Positions 41,872-51,425 are shown, numbered from the stretch's first letter. The stretch: DNA of 64,000 nucleotides from Arthrobacter sp. Leaf337 (GCF_001423745.1 NZ_LMPC01000004.1:1-64000); one strand, 5' to 3'. The notes: generated from the sequence alone by a model not told the origin. Made by a program: numbers and translations.

Positions 41872-42978
41872 CTAGTTAGTCTTCTTGCTTCCCGGCTTGG
41901 GAGCAGCAGGCCGTGCTGCAGGCTTGGGTGCCGCAGGCCGTGCTACCGGCTTAGGCGGCGGCGCGGGAACTCCGGCCGGCTTCGGCGCCACAGGGGCAGC
42001 CTCTGCGGGCTTCGGTGCAACCGGTGCCTTGGCAACAGCGGGCCTGCTTACCGCAGGACGCGGTGCTGCCGCTGCCTTGGGGGCTTCGCGCTTCGGTGCT
42101 TCCTGCTTCGGGGCTTCCTTGACGGGCGCTGCCTGCTTCGGAGCTTCCTGCTTCGGGGCTTCCTGCTTCGGAGCTTCCTCAGCCGGAACTTCCTGCTTCG
42201 GCTCTTCCTTGACCGGCGCTTCGGCCTCCGGGGCCGCAACCGTTTCTGCAGGTGCCTCGGCGCTGGTTGAAGCCGCAGCCTCAGTGCTCGCCTCGGGTGC
42301 TGCTTCTTCAGTCGTCACGGCAAAACCCTCCGGAAGCAGGTCCGCAAGGGACTGCGTCATGGCGGGCTGGTCGCGGCTGACGTCCACCCGGCCGGTGGCC
42401 TTGGCTTCGTTCTGGGCCTTGGCCTCTGCGCGCTGCGTCGCACGGCGAGCTTCGGCCTTGGCCTCAGCCTTGTTCTTCAGCGGACCAACAACCATGACCA
42501 TGTTGCGGCCGTCGATGCGGGGGCTGGACTCGACAACGCCAACTTCGGCGACATCGTCGGCGAAGCGCTGGAGCAGGCGGATGCCCATTTCCGGACGCTG
42601 CTGCTCGCGGCCGCGGAACTGGATCATGGCCTTGACCTTGTCCCCGGCGCCGAGGAAGCGGAGGGCGTGGCCGCGCTTGGTCTCGTAGTCGTGGGTGTCG
42701 ATCTTCAGCCGGAAACGGATTTCCTTCAGAACCGTGTTGGTCTGGTTCTTCCGGGCCTCGCGTGCCTTGACGGCGGCTTCGTACTTGTACTTGCCGAAGT
42801 CCATCAGCTTGCACACCGGAGGCTTGGCCTGCGGTGCAACTTCAACGAGATCAAGGTCGGACTCGGCAGCCAAACGCAGGGCGTCCTCAATACGGACGAT
42901 TCCTACCTGTTCACCTGCAGGGCCGACCAGCCGCACCTCGGGGACGCGGATACGCTCATTGATTCTTGGCTCGCTAAT
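41872..42978 (-). CDS. infC: Translation initiation factor IF-3 with long C-terminal extension
   Basis: Binds the 30S subunit and checks the initiator tRNA. Residues 1-175 are complete IF3: the N-terminal block [19 protein letters not shown], the linker DFGKYKYEA, and the C-domain with [12 protein letters not shown] and VMVVGPLK. Residues 176-368 are an Ala/Pro/Glu/Lys-rich extension with EAPKQ repeats. The start codon is ATT at 42978, 7 nt after AGGAG; no ATG, GTG or TTG is correctly placed. Non-AUG starts in infC are known from E. coli, where they underlie autoregulation. First gene of infC-rpmI-rplT. Confidence 0.93.
   Translation of the reverse strand: MSEPRINERIRVPEVRLVGPAGEQVGIVRIEDALRLAAESDLDLVEVAPQAKPPVCKLMDFGKYKYEAAVKAREARKNQTNTVLKEIRFRLKIDTHDYETKRGHALRFLGAGDKVKAMIQFRGREQQRPEMGIRLLQRFADDVAEVGVVESSPRIDGRNMVMVVGPLKNKAEAKAEARRATQRAEAKAQNEAKATGRVDVSRDQPAMTQSLADLLPEGFAVTTEEAAPEASTEAAASTSAEAPAETVAAPEAEAPVKEEPKQEVPAEEAPKQEAPKQEAPKQAAPVKEAPKQEAPKREAPKAAAAPRPAVSRPAVAKAPVAPKPAEAAPVAPKPAGVPAPPPKPVARPAAPKPAARPAAPKPGSKKTN
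42090..42200 (-). repeat. 15 bp tandem repeats in infC coding for EAPKQ units
   Basis: Five to six copies of a 15 bp unit of the type GAAGCTCCGAAGCAG (minus strand), read in frame as EAPKQ, inside the extension at about residues 260-296. Confidence 0.7.
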
Positions 42979-43323
42979 GTTAGAACTCCTGTGGTTGAGA
43001 TGAGTACTCCACCGGCAAATAGAGAAGGCCCCCAATTGCCGGAGCAATCGAAGGCCTCGAAGATCGGATGTACACCGCCTCCGGGGAGGCTGTACGCGTT
43101 CCACGCAACTGACGCTGCTGTGGACCGCCCGACCAGGTACCCGGCAACCTTGCTTCCGCGGGAAATTGCTTCCGGGAAAACGGCTGACGCGGGTGGGAGA
43201 GAACTCCGCTTGCAAACTGAAAGTCAATCCTACCGAAGGAACCCCAAAAACTGCACATTGGCAGTTACGAGTTTCACATAGCAAAATAACGACATTCAGT
43301 CGGTCTGTGACAAGCTTACCAGT
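42979..43323 (-). promoter_or_regulatory. infC leader with two hairpins
   Basis: A 345 bp stretch without a gene. On the minus strand are a GTAC-closed GCCTCC/GGAGGC hairpin (43069-43096) and a GGCC-closed hairpin with ATTG/CAAT arms (about 43026-43057), both between the probable promoter and the AGGAG of infC. In other bacteria this mRNA leader is where IF3 or L20 regulates the operon, so these may be a ribosomal-protein leader; no known family was recognised. Confidence 0.45.
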
Positions 43324-43722
43324 ATGAGCACTTCAGACAGTAATTCACACGTTTTCGAGCCCGCCTCCGGTCAGCGGGACGGCCAGGAACAGGTCTCGCA
43401 GCAGATCCGGGACATCTCCGAGGTTCCCGCCATCGAGGTCATCACCACCGCCGCTGTGCACCTGATGAGCGCGTCGGCCGTCAAGCTCGGCCTTGCCGCC
43501 GAGGACAATGCCGAGGAGCTCAAGGACCTGGACGAGGCCCGCAAGCTGATCACCGCGCTGGCCGGACTCGTGACTGCTGCCGCGCCGGAAATTGGTTCCC
43601 AGCACGCCGGTCCGTTGCGCGACGGACTGCGCTCCCTGCAGCTGGCCTTCCGCGAAGAGTCGATCATTCCTGACGCCCCCGGGAAGGGCCCGGGGGAAAA
43701 GTACACCGGCCCGGTCAACTAG
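43324..43722 (+). CDS. DUF1844 protein
   Basis: 132 residues. [21 protein letters not shown] and [19 protein letters not shown] are the DUF1844 core; flanks are polar and probably disordered. Function unknown, although the gene is widely kept next to infC in actinobacteria, divergent as here. Confidence 0.88.
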   Translation: MSTSDSNSHVFEPASGQRDGQEQVSQQIRDISEVPAIEVITTAAVHLMSASAVKLGLAAEDNAEELKDLDEARKLITALAGLVTAAAPEIGSQHAGPLRDGLRSLQLAFREESIIPDAPGKGPGEKYTGPVN

Positions 43723-43751
43723 GCGCTAATTTAGGCTTTTCACCGGCATAT

Positions 43752-43793
43752 CGACGGCGGCGTGCGGACCAATCGGGTCTGCCCGCCGCCGTC
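43752..43793 (+). terminator. Terminator of the DUF1844 gene
   Basis: CGACGGCGGCG-GCGGACC / GGGTCTGC-CGCCGCCGTCG, a long stem with AATC loop, followed by TCGTTT. Confidence 0.7.
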
Positions 43794-43806
43794 GTCGTTT
43801 GAGTCC

Positions 43807-43834
43807 CGTCGTAAGAGAACCGTCGTAAGAGAAC
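43807..43834. repeat. Tandem 14 bp repeat
   Basis: CGTCGTAAGAGAAC twice in a row, with a degenerate third start (CGCGTTGTCGTA), in the gap between convergent DUF1844 and MFS genes. Nothing else is seen in this gap besides the terminator. Confidence 0.7.
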
Positions 43835-43899
43835 CGCGTTGTCGTATCTGACCGGTGGCCTCAATCCTGTCGCCGGATCAGACGGGCTCCCGCCCCGCG

Positions 43900-45201
43900 C
43901 TAGGCGACCAGGCCGCGCCGGCGGCGATGGCGCAGCAGCACCAGGCCGAACAGGCACAGGACAACGCCCGCCGCACCCACCGAGACAAAACCGGCGGACG
44001 GCCCGATTCCGTCAATGAAAACACCGGCCAGCGGAGCGCCGAGGGCCACCCCGGCAGTCAGCGCAGATCCGTACCAGCCCATGGCCTCTCCGCGGCGGCG
44101 CTCCTCCACGAGCTCGGCCACTTTTTCCGAGGCAGAGGAAAGGACCGGCGCGCACAGCAGCCCGGGCAGCAGCGAAAGCAGGCACAGTGTCAGCGTGTCC
44201 CGGGCGAAGCCCATCGGGATGGTGAGGGCGGCCATGCCAAGCAACAGGATAATCGGGGAAACCGGCCGGTGCATGGCGCCGTACATGAGCCCGCCGACCA
44301 CGGAAGCCGCGCACCAGAAGACAAAGACCAGGCCGATCTCCGCCTGGTGCCCGCCGGTTTCCAAAGCGGCAACAATTCCCACGTCAGTGCCGCTGAGGAC
44401 CATTCCGGCCCCGGCGGCCACAGCGAAGACCGCTGCCACCGCGGCGGTGAACCAGGCAAAGTTGTGTGCCACCCTGTGACGCAGCCCCAAGCGGCGGAGC
44501 TCACTGGCCGCCACCGGAGCAAGTTCGGCAGCAGCCTCCTGCAGGTGTGCCGGAGCCGCCGCGACGACCGCCACTTCCGCGCCTTCCTGCTGGTCCGTTT
44601 CGTACTCGTCATCCGGCACTGCGCTGCGCGTGGGCGGGTTGAACCACATCAGGAACAGGCCGGCCACGGACGTGCACACACCCACAACCGTCAGTCCGGC
44701 AACCGAGTAACCGGCGGTGGCCACAATGGCGCCGGCTGCAGGGCCGAGCATGAAGACCAGCTCCGTGGCGATCGCATCCAGCGCGAAGGCCGTCCGCCGC
44801 TGCTCGCCGCTTGCCAGCACGCCCAGCGACTGGCGCACCACGCTGAAGATTGGCAGCGTGAGGAGTCCCCCGACGAACACCAGCGCCAGCAGCCACTCAT
44901 AGGAGACGTGCGGCACCACGGACCAGATGACGGTCTCGGAAACGACGGAAGGAATCAGCGCCTTGCGAAGACCGACGGTATCCACCCGGCGACCGCGCCA
45001 GGGGGCCCCGACGGCGATGCCAATGGTCATTACCGCTGCCGCTGCACCGGCGGCGGCATACCCCTCGCCCAGCGTGAGGACGATGTGCAGGGTCAGCAGT
45101 ACCCCGGCCGCCGAATGCGGTATGCGGGCTATCATTCCGACGGTCAGCAGTAGCCTGATGGGCCTGACTGCAAGGAGCTCCTTGTAAAGAGCGAAATTCA
45201 C
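43900..45201 (-). CDS. MFS transporter of unknown substrate
   Basis: 433 residues, 12 membrane segments with a long polar loop in the middle (about 205-245, RSAVPDDEYETDQQEG). The helices are GA-rich, and VVRQSLGVLASGEQRRTAFALDA is the characteristic segment after helix 4. GTG start with GAAGGAC upstream. It ends the sequence hisC-B-H-orf-priA-sseB-MFS on the minus strand, 57 bp after sseB, so may be part of that transcript. Confidence 0.8.
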   Translation of the reverse strand: MNFALYKELLAVRPIRLLLTVGMIARIPHSAAGVLLTLHIVLTLGEGYAAAGAAAAVMTIGIAVGAPWRGRRVDTVGLRKALIPSVVSETVIWSVVPHVSYEWLLALVFVGGLLTLPIFSVVRQSLGVLASGEQRRTAFALDAIATELVFMLGPAAGAIVATAGYSVAGLTVVGVCTSVAGLFLMWFNPPTRSAVPDDEYETDQQEGAEVAVVAAAPAHLQEAAAELAPVAASELRRLGLRHRVAHNFAWFTAAVAAVFAVAAGAGMVLSGTDVGIVAALETGGHQAEIGLVFVFWCAASVVGGLMYGAMHRPVSPIILLLGMAALTIPMGFARDTLTLCLLSLLPGLLCAPVLSSASEKVAELVEERRRGEAMGWYGSALTAGVALGAPLAGVFIDGIGPSAGFVSVGAAGVVLCLFGLVLLRHRRRRGLVA

Positions 45202-45258
45202 GGGCTATGTCCTTCATCCTGCCGACGACAGGACGGGATGTGTCCCGTCTACCGTCAG

Positions 45259-46158
45259 CTACTCGGCTGCGCGCAGCAACTTTACCTCTATCGAGTCAAC
45301 CCGCTCGGCGAAGACCGCATTCCGGGACCACTCGGCATTGAGTCCGGACACAACTGCCTGGACACCGGCAGCATCCAGGCCGTCGGTCAGGTACAGCACG
45401 ACACGGAGCTCCGGCCCCGGACCGCCGCCGGGGACAACGGCACCGCCGGCTGTTGACGACGCGACGCCGCCGCCCGGCTCGAGTTCCACGCGCCTTACCG
45501 GCGGATAGCCTGCCGTTGCTTCCGCCATTGCGCGTGCAAGCTCCGGGTCTGCGTAGGACGGCCGCCACTCCTGCTGCTGGGCGAGAGCCCAGACGGCCGG
45601 CCGACGGACAACGAACGTGTACTCGGAACCGGGATCCAGCACCAGGAGTTCGGCGCCTTCGGCCACCGCGGACAGTGCGGCCCTCGCGGCATACACAGCC
45701 ACGGGCCGGGCCTGCGGGTGCCACGCTTCCAACGCCGTTGCCGACGTGAAGACGGGAAGGGCGGTCCGTCCGTCCGGTGCTTTCAGCGTTACGAGCGCCA
45801 TGTCCGCCTGCTTATCCCCGTGAAGCGGGTCGGCGTGCGTCCCGTGGTCGCTTTCTTCGGCCAGCCGGGCAACGATCGGAACAAACACCCGGGCAGTGGC
45901 CAGGGATGCCACCACGGCAGCCTCGTCGCCGGCAGCGGAGCGCAGGGCGTCAACCGCGGCGAGGTAACCGGCATCGGCCGTGCCGTCGTCGTCCTCGAAG
46001 TTGTGGATCTTCGCATCCTCGCCGGCGAGGCTGCGGCCGGCCCAGGGCTGGCCGGCGGAATCCGTGGCCCCGCCTGAGCCGGCAAGCGCAGCGGCGATGT
46101 GGCCGGGCAGCTGCCGGGGTGCCGGGGGTCGCTGTTCCGCTGGAGGTCGCTGATCCAT
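45259..46158 (-). CDS. SseB family protein
   Basis: 299 residues. Two SseB blocks: an N-terminal one around ADMALVTLKAPDGRTALPVFTSATALEAW and LLVLDPGSEYTFVVRRPAVWALA, and a C-terminal beta domain (VEVKLLRAAE end). The first 50 residues are Pro-rich and disordered. Function unknown; in actinobacteria it is regularly beside priA. It starts 13 nt after the priA stop and is likely in the his operon. Confidence 0.85.
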   Translation of the reverse strand: MDQRPPAEQRPPAPRQLPGHIAAALAGSGGATDSAGQPWAGRSLAGEDAKIHNFEDDDGTADAGYLAAVDALRSAAGDEAAVVASLATARVFVPIVARLAEESDHGTHADPLHGDKQADMALVTLKAPDGRTALPVFTSATALEAWHPQARPVAVYAARAALSAVAEGAELLVLDPGSEYTFVVRRPAVWALAQQQEWRPSYADPELARAMAEATAGYPPVRRVELEPGGGVASSTAGGAVVPGGGPGPELRVVLYLTDGLDAAGVQAVVSGLNAEWSRNAVFAERVDSIEVKLLRAAE

Positions 46159-46171
46159 GGTGGTTGCCGGG

Positions 46172-46918
46172 CTAGCGGCGGCCTGCTACGTCAAGCGCTT
46201 CCGGCAGCGTGAAGGCACCGGCGTACAGGGCCTTGCCCACGATGGCACCTTCAACGCCCAGCGGCACGAGGGAGCGCAGCACCTTGAGGTCCTCCAGGCT
46301 GGAGATACCGCCGGAGGCCACCACCGGCTTGCCGGTCTTCTCCACCATCTGGCGGAGCAGCTCAACGTTGGGGCCCTGCAGGGTGCCGTCCTTGGTGACG
46401 TCCGTGACCACGTAGCGGGCGCAGCCGGCTTCTTCGAGCCGTGCCAGCACGTCCCACAGGTCGCCGCCTTCCTTCGTCCAGCCGCGGCCCGCCAAAGTTG
46501 TTCCGCGGACGTCGAGCCCGACAGCGATCTTGTCGCCAAAGCGGTCGATGGCGCGTGCAGTCCACTCCGGGTTCTCAAGGGCCGCCGTGCCCAGGTTCAC
46601 CCGGGCGACGCCCAGGTCCAGGGCCTTCTCGAGTGATTCGTCGTCGCGCAGGCCGCCGGACAGTTCAACGTTGATGTCCAGCCGGCCCACCACTTCGCGG
46701 AGCAGTTCGGCGTTGGAGCCGCGGCCAAAGGCTGCGTCCAGGTCCACCAGGTGTACCCACTCGGCACCCTGCTGCTGCCAGTTGAGCGCAGCTTCCAGCG
46801 GCGTGCCGTAACTCGTCTCGCTGCCGGCCTCGCCCTGGACCAGGCGGACCGCCTGGCCGTTCACGACGTCGACGGCGGGGAGCAGTTCCAGGACGGGCAG
46901 CGGCGTTTCGGTGGTCAT
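46172..46918 (-). CDS. priA: Phosphoribosyl isomerase A (HisA/TrpF)
   Basis: 248-residue TIM barrel. Catalytic Asp residues are in [10 protein letters not shown] (about residue 18) and [15 protein letters not shown] (about 170s). In actinobacteria PriA performs both the HisA step of histidine synthesis and the TrpF step of tryptophan synthesis; whether this copy is dual cannot be read from the sequence alone, but no trpF is near. ATG at 46918; the open frame upstream is not conserved. It follows the 52-residue membrane protein. Confidence 0.93.
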   Translation of the reverse strand: MTTETPLPVLELLPAVDVVNGQAVRLVQGEAGSETSYGTPLEAALNWQQQGAEWVHLVDLDAAFGRGSNAELLREVVGRLDINVELSGGLRDDESLEKALDLGVARVNLGTAALENPEWTARAIDRFGDKIAVGLDVRGTTLAGRGWTKEGGDLWDVLARLEEAGCARYVVTDVTKDGTLQGPNVELLRQMVEKTGKPVVASGGISSLEDLKVLRSLVPLGVEGAIVGKALYAGAFTLPEALDVAGRR

Positions 46919-46974
46919 CTTCAGGTCCTCAGGTTGTAGTGAAGCTGTGGTGGGCAGGCAGGGTGCGGGCGCGG

Positions 46975-47133
46975 CTAGTTGGCCGGCAGGGTAAGAAGGT
47001 ACGCGGCCAGCAGCGACATTCCGGCCAGAACGTAGAAAACGACCTGGGTCCAGAGCGGCTTGTGTTGCTGCCTGAAGGACAGCGCCCCGCCAACCAGCAG
47101 GCCGGCGACGCCCGTCAGGACTATCGACCACAT
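46975..47133 (-). CDS. 52-residue membrane protein between hisH and priA
   Basis: Reads [20 protein letters not shown], then a basic loop RQQHKPLW, then a second hydrophobic helix [17 protein letters not shown] and a stop. Two membrane segments in a hairpin. The ATG is immediately after the hisH TAG (TAGATG), which supports a real, translationally coupled gene. I do not recognise a family. It is an integral part of the operon by spacing; its function is unknown. Confidence 0.75.
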   Translation of the reverse strand: MWSIVLTGVAGLLVGGALSFRQQHKPLWTQVVFYVLAGMSLLAAYLLTLPAN

Positions 47134-47895
47134 CTAGGCGGCCGGTCCGGTACTGGCGGGAGTGGCTGCTGTTGCTGCCGCTTTGCCGGGGCGCAGGCTG
47201 TTGACCCAGTTGCGGAGGAGCCGGGCTCCGGCGTCGCCGGACTTTTCCGGGTGGAACTGGGTGGCGCACAGCGGCCCGTTCTCCACGGCGGCGATGAACG
47301 GTGCGCCGTGCTCGGACCAGGTGACCAGCGGGGCAGCCATGCGGGGCTGGATGACGTCGAAGTCCCAGTGCTGCACACCGTAGGAGTGGACGAAGTAGAA
47401 GCGCTCGTTTTCAACGCCCTCGAAGAGCCGGGATCCTTCCGGAACCTTCACGGTATTCCAGCCCATGTGGGGTACAACCTCGGCAGGAAGCAGTTCCACC
47501 TTGCCGGGCCACTCCCCCATGCCTTCGGCTTCGGTGCCGTGCTCGACGCCGGCCTCGAAAAGTACCTGGAGTCCCACGCAGATGCCGAGGACGGGACGGC
47601 CGCCGGCAACACGCCGGCCGATCATCCGGATGGCGTCCACTGCCTTGAGCTCGCGCATGACCGTTTCGAAGGCGCCGACGCCGGGAACCAGCAGTCCGTC
47701 GGCATTCAGGACGTCCTCGGGCTTGGCGCTGAGGATGACTTCGGCGCCCGCACGCTCAAGCGCACGGACGGCTGAGCGGACATTGCCGGAGCCGTAGTCC
47801 AGGACTGTGACGGTGGGTTTGCCCTCGGGTGACGCAGGCTTCGCGCTTCCGGCAGGATCCAGGATTGCCCCGTCCCGGAGGATCGGGCCGGTCAC
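47134..47895 (-). CDS. hisH: Imidazole glycerol phosphate synthase subunit HisH
   Basis: Glutaminase subunit that channels ammonia to HisF. It has 253 residues. The class I amidotransferase nucleophile is in [16 protein letters not shown], and the His-Glu pair is in [11 protein letters not shown]. There are about 27 extra N-terminal residues before [11 protein letters not shown] and a Thr/Ala-rich tail. The GTG start overlaps the hisB stop by 4 nt. hisF is not in the window. Confidence 0.95.
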   Translation of the reverse strand: MTGPILRDGAILDPAGSAKPASPEGKPTVTVLDYGSGNVRSAVRALERAGAEVILSAKPEDVLNADGLLVPGVGAFETVMRELKAVDAIRMIGRRVAGGRPVLGICVGLQVLFEAGVEHGTEAEGMGEWPGKVELLPAEVVPHMGWNTVKVPEGSRLFEGVENERFYFVHSYGVQHWDFDVIQPRMAAPLVTWSEHGAPFIAAVENGPLCATQFHPEKSGDAGARLLRNWVNSLRPGKAAATAATPASTGPAA

Positions 47896-48518
47896 AGCGC
47901 ACCCTTGGTGGAGGGGATGCCCTCTACGCGGGGGTCCGGCTCCACGGCTGCGCGCAGAGCACGCGCGAAGGCTTTGAACTGGGCTTCCACAATGTGGTGA
48001 GGGTCCCGGCCGGCGATGACGTTCATGTGCAGGCAGATGCCGGCGTGCAAGGTGATCGCCTCGAAGACGTGACGGGTCAGCGAACCGGTGAAGTGGCCGC
48101 CGATCAGGTGGTATTCCTGCCCGGCGGGCTCTCCTCCGTGCACCAGGTAGGGACGCCCGGAGACGTCAACGACGGCGTGGGCAAGGGCCTCGTCCAGGGG
48201 AACCGTGGCTTCGCCGAAACGGCGGATCCCGGCCTTGTTGCCCAGGGCGGTACGAAGCACCTCGCCAAAGGTGATGGCGACGTCCTCCACCGTATGGTGG
48301 ACGTCGATGTGGATGTCACCGGTCGCCTTGACGGTCATGTCGATGAGCGAGTGCTTGCACAATGCGGTCAGCATGTGGTCGTAGAACGGAACCGAGGTGC
48401 TGATGTCCGAGATGCCCGTGCCATCAAGGTTGATCTCGACGAGCACGGACGATTCGCTCGTGGAACGCTCCATGCGTGCGGTCCGGGCCTCGGCAGCAAT
48501 GGATCCGGTGGTGCTCAT
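47892..48518 (-). CDS. hisB: Imidazoleglycerol-phosphate dehydratase
   Basis: 208 residues, monofunctional (no phosphatase domain). Metal-binding repeats are [24 protein letters not shown] and [20 protein letters not shown]. Sixth step of histidine synthesis. TAAGGAG lies just before its ATG region; an 88 bp gap with a GGTTCC/GGAACC stem separates it from hisC. Confidence 0.96.
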   Translation of the reverse strand: MSTTGSIAAEARTARMERSTSESSVLVEINLDGTGISDISTSVPFYDHMLTALCKHSLIDMTVKATGDIHIDVHHTVEDVAITFGEVLRTALGNKAGIRRFGEATVPLDEALAHAVVDVSGRPYLVHGGEPAGQEYHLIGGHFTGSLTRHVFEAITLHAGICLHMNVIAGRDPHHIVEAQFKAFARALRAAVEPDPRVEGIPSTKGAL

Positions 48519-48606
48519 GTGTTGTGTCCTTTGGATGTAAGGAGAAATACCGTCGGGGTGGAAGTCTGGGAACTGGTTCCCTGGGGAACCGGGGTCTGAC
48601 TCCAGT

Positions 48607-49725
48607 TTAGGCCGGGACGCTGGGCTGCCCGGTCAGGATCAGTTCCAGGGCTTCCAGGAAGGCTGTGGTTTCCGTCTCAGTGCCTGCCGTGACGCGCAGG
48701 TGGCCGGGGATTCCGACATCGCGGATCAGGACGCCGGCGTCGAGCAATCCCTGCCATACTCCGCGGGGGTCCTCGAGGCCGCCAAAGAAGACGTAGTTCG
48801 AGTCGGATGCGGCGGGCTTGAGTCCCATCCGGGTTAGCTCCGTGACGATCCGGTCGCGCTGCCGCTTGATGTCTTCGACGTCGGCCATGAGGGCCTCGCG
48901 GTGTGTCAGGGCGGCCAGGCCGGTCGCCTGAGTGATGGCGGACAGGTGGTACGGCAGCCGAACGAGCCGCAGTGCGTCCGTAACCTCGGGGGCGGCCGCC
49001 ATGTAGCCGAGCCTTGCACCGGCCAAGGCAAAGGCCTTGCTCATGGTCCGGGACACGATCAGGCGCTCACGGCCCGGCAGGAGAGTGAGGGCGCTGGGCG
49101 TGCCGTCGTGCGCAAACTCGTGGTACGCCTCATCGACGATCACGACGGTCTGGCTGGCCTCGCCCGCGGCATAGACGGCTTCGACCACATCCAGTCCCAG
49201 GCCCGTGCCGGTGGGGTTGTTCGGTGAACACAGGAAAACGATGTTGGGCTGGAGTTCCCGGACCTGACGGGCCGCCGACTCCGCACTGAGGCCATAGTCG
49301 TCCGCACGCTGGCCAACGATGTAACCCGTATCGGTGCCGCTGGCCAGCAAGGGGTACATGGAATACGTGGGCGGGAACCCGAGGGCGGTACGCCCCGGCC
49401 CGCCAAACGCCTGCAGTATCTGCTGCAGCACTTCATTGGACCCGTTGGCGGCCCAGATATTCTCAGCGGCCAGGCCGTGGCCAAGGTACTCCGCCAGCCG
49501 CTCACGCAGTTCGGTGAACTCCCGGTCCGGGTAGCGGTTCAGTCCCGCCGCGGCAGCGGTCACAGCCTCGGAGATGGCGGCGAGGACGTCGGCCGGAACG
49601 CCATGGGTGTTTTCGTTGACGTTGAGCAGGATGGGAACATCCAGCTGCGGCGCACCGTACGGGCTCAGGCCCCGAAGGTTGGTCCGGAGGGGAAGTCGGT
49701 TCAGTCGCTCTAGCTGGTCAGTCAC
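48607..49725 (-). CDS. hisC: Histidinol-phosphate aminotransferase
   Basis: PLP-dependent class II aminotransferase, 372 residues. The Schiff-base Lys is in [30 protein letters not shown] and VDEAYHEFA complete the cofactor site. First his gene here; hisD, usually its partner, is not upstream. GTG start, with TAAACT 6 nt upstream and no ribosome binding site. Confidence 0.95.
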   Translation of the reverse strand: MTDQLERLNRLPLRTNLRGLSPYGAPQLDVPILLNVNENTHGVPADVLAAISEAVTAAAAGLNRYPDREFTELRERLAEYLGHGLAAENIWAANGSNEVLQQILQAFGGPGRTALGFPPTYSMYPLLASGTDTGYIVGQRADDYGLSAESAARQVRELQPNIVFLCSPNNPTGTGLGLDVVEAVYAAGEASQTVVIVDEAYHEFAHDGTPSALTLLPGRERLIVSRTMSKAFALAGARLGYMAAAPEVTDALRLVRLPYHLSAITQATGLAALTHREALMADVEDIKRQRDRIVTELTRMGLKPAASDSNYVFFGGLEDPRGVWQGLLDAGVLIRDVGIPGHLRVTAGTETETTAFLEALELILTGQPSVPA

Positions 49726-49731
49726 TTCAAC

Positions 49732-49760
49732 AGTTTAAGTGAGGGTGGCCGGGCCGCCGA
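49732..49760 (-). promoter_or_regulatory. Promoter of the his operon, leaderless
   Basis: The -10 is TAAACT (49732-49737), 6 nt before the hisC GTG. A -35-like TTCGGC lies 18 bp upstream. Confidence 0.5.
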
Positions 49761-49802
49761 AACTGTGACGCCGCCGGCCGGCCGGGAGCAGGTTTTGGCG
49801 CC

Positions 49803-50261
49803 CTAGTTTGAGGGGACAAAGATCTGCTGGCCCGGCATGACCCTGCCGCCGTCGAGGTTGTTGAGCTGGACGATGTCGGCCACGACATCCCGGGGGTCGC
49901 GTTCGGGGGCCACGGATCCTGCGATCTCCCAGAGGGACTGCCCCGGCTGGACCGTCACCGACACGGTGGGGGTCAAGGACAGCTCGGACGCGGAATCCGC
50001 CGCCTTCGCCGGCGAGTTCAGGAACCCGGCGAGCGAGATCAGCAGCACGGACAGCAGGATCAGCGGAATCCCGACGAGGACGATGCGCCCGCGGCGGGTC
50101 AGTCGGAGGGGCGGCTGCGAGGACCTGGCCTTCGCCGTCCTAGCGGCCGGACGTTCCTCCCAGTTGAAGCCTTGCATGGGAGATTCCGCGCCGTGGTGCC
50201 CCAAACCCTGCTTGGCCGAACCATCATGACGCGAACCGTGAAAAGCGCTTGTAACTGACAT
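49803..50261 (-). CDS. LysM membrane protein, probable SOS cell-division suppressor
   Basis: 152 residues: cytosolic N-terminus, one membrane helix (IVLVGIPLILLSVLLISLAGFL, about 70-92) and an extracellular LysM domain (VSVTVQPGQSLWEIAGSVA ... DIVQLNNLDGGRVMPGQQIFVP). It is divergent from lexA and shares its LexA boxes. That is the position and form of Rv2719c of M. tuberculosis and DivS/YneA-type proteins, which block division during SOS. ATG at 50261, with AGGAGG 9 nt upstream, preferred over the longer frame. Homology to those proteins outside LysM is weak, so the role is inferred from context. Confidence 0.75.
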   Translation of the reverse strand: MSVTSAFHGSRHDGSAKQGLGHHGAESPMQGFNWEERPAARTAKARSSQPPLRLTRRGRIVLVGIPLILLSVLLISLAGFLNSPAKAADSASELSLTPTVSVTVQPGQSLWEIAGSVAPERDPRDVVADIVQLNNLDGGRVMPGQQIFVPSN

Positions 50262-50587
50262 GAACTGAGCCCTCCTGGACCTGACTGTGCTGCCCGCTGT
50301 GTTCCTGAAGCTGACGTCCGCCCGTTCCGGTTTTCGAACATAGAACCGAAAGAACTTCACTACTAGAACACATATTCGAACTTTACTGGTTCTGTTCTAG
50401 CACTTATTAACGAACATTGTCGAGACTCACTAGAACAAATGTTTGAAAAACCTGTGGGGCTGGCCTACGTTTGAGCTACAGAACAACCACTTCTGCAGTT
50501 GATCAGCAGGGTCTGACATTTTCAGACCGGAAGTTCCCGGCACCTGCAGCGACGGAGGCCGGGGAGAACGGAAAGGCGTTGGCGAAC
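50262..50587. promoter_or_regulatory. lexA / LysM control region with LexA boxes
   Basis: Two good boxes: TAGAACACATATTCGA (50364-50379) and TAGAACAAATGTTTGA (50431-50446), each two mismatches from TCGAAC-N4-GTTCGA. A weaker one is at 50334-50349 (TCGGTTCTATGTTCGA on the minus strand, right half perfect). The lexA promoter is -35 TTGAAA (50443-50448), 17 bp, -10 TACGTT (50466-50471), so the second box overlaps the -35. The mRNA would begin near 50478 with a 110 nt leader. Confidence 0.75.
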
Positions 50588-51337
50588 ATGGCAGCACAAG
50601 CCACCGGCGGCAGGGCTACGCAGCGGAGCCAGCAGTCATCACCGAAGCCGAAGGGCCTCACAGTACGTCAGAAGAAAATTCTGGAAACGATCCAGCGCTC
50701 CGTCAACGACAACGGCTACCCGCCGTCCATGCGTGAAATCGGCGACACCGTGGGACTGGCCAGCCTGTCCAGCGTCACCCACCAGCTCTCGCAGCTTGAG
50801 AAGCTGGGCTACCTCCGCCGCGATCCCAAGCGGCCGCGTGCCATGGAGGTCCTGATGCCGCTGACCCTGGACGAGGGGACAGCCAAAATCACCGGCGTGG
50901 AAAAGCCTGCCAAGCTGCGCACAGTAGGCGGATTGGCTGTTTCCGAACTTGCCACGGCAACGGATACGGCCATGGTCCCCCTTGTCGGGCGGATCGCTGC
51001 CGGCGGGCCGATCCTGGCTGACCAGGTCGTCGAGGACCTCATGCCGCTGCCACGGCAGCTGGTGGGCCACGGTGAGCTTTTCATGCTGAAGGTGTCCGGC
51101 GATTCCATGATCGACGCAGCGATCTGCGACGGTGACTGGGTTGTGGTGCGCCAGCAGAGCGACGCCGCCAACGGCGACATCGTTGCCGCCCTCCTCGATG
51201 ATGAAGCAACGGTCAAAACGTTCCGCCAGCGGGACGGCCACACCTGGTTGCTGCCGCAGAACACGCAGTACGAGCCCATCCTGGGCGACCACGCAACCAT
51301 CATGGGCAAGGTCGTCTCAGTCCTTCGCTCGCTTTAG
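50588..51337 (+). CDS. lexA: LexA repressor
   Basis: 249 residues. The N-terminal winged helix ([15 protein letters not shown] ... [21 protein letters not shown]) is followed by the S24 self-cleavage domain: the Ala-Gly bond in [11 protein letters not shown], the Ser in [10 protein letters not shown] and the Lys in DEATVKTF. The open frame starts at a TTG at 50471, but that codon lies inside the -10, so the ATG at 50588 (GGAAAGG upstream) is the start. It represses itself, the LysM gene, recA and probably the radical SAM gene in this window. Confidence 0.96.
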   Translation: MAAQATGGRATQRSQQSSPKPKGLTVRQKKILETIQRSVNDNGYPPSMREIGDTVGLASLSSVTHQLSQLEKLGYLRRDPKRPRAMEVLMPLTLDEGTAKITGVEKPAKLRTVGGLAVSELATATDTAMVPLVGRIAAGGPILADQVVEDLMPLPRQLVGHGELFMLKVSGDSMIDAAICDGDWVVVRQQSDAANGDIVAALLDDEATVKTFRQRDGHTWLLPQNTQYEPILGDHATIMGKVVSVLRSL

Positions 51338-51370
51338 CAGCCCGCCGTAGCCGCCGCCGGTCACCCGGCG

Positions 51371-51425
51371 CCGGCTCGAACCCCATCAGGCGGCTCGAGC
51401 CCGTCAGGGGCCCCGCCCCGTCAGG
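51371..51425. repeat. Short tandem repeat downstream of lexA
   Basis: CGGCTCGAACCCCATCAGG then CGGCTCGAGCCCGTCAGG and a partial CCCCGCCCCGTCAGG. Two 18-19 bp units and one degenerate, between convergent lexA and the DinG-like gene. No clear terminator here. Confidence 0.6.

Noticed and set aside
43785..43840. CRISPR-like repeat
   Set aside because: Two adjoining 14 bp copies without spacers form a simple tandem repeat.
50471..50587. Upstream TTG start giving a 288-residue LexA
   Set aside because: The TTG overlaps the last base of the -10 TACGTT, so it is not in the mRNA; the extra sequence is not conserved LexA.
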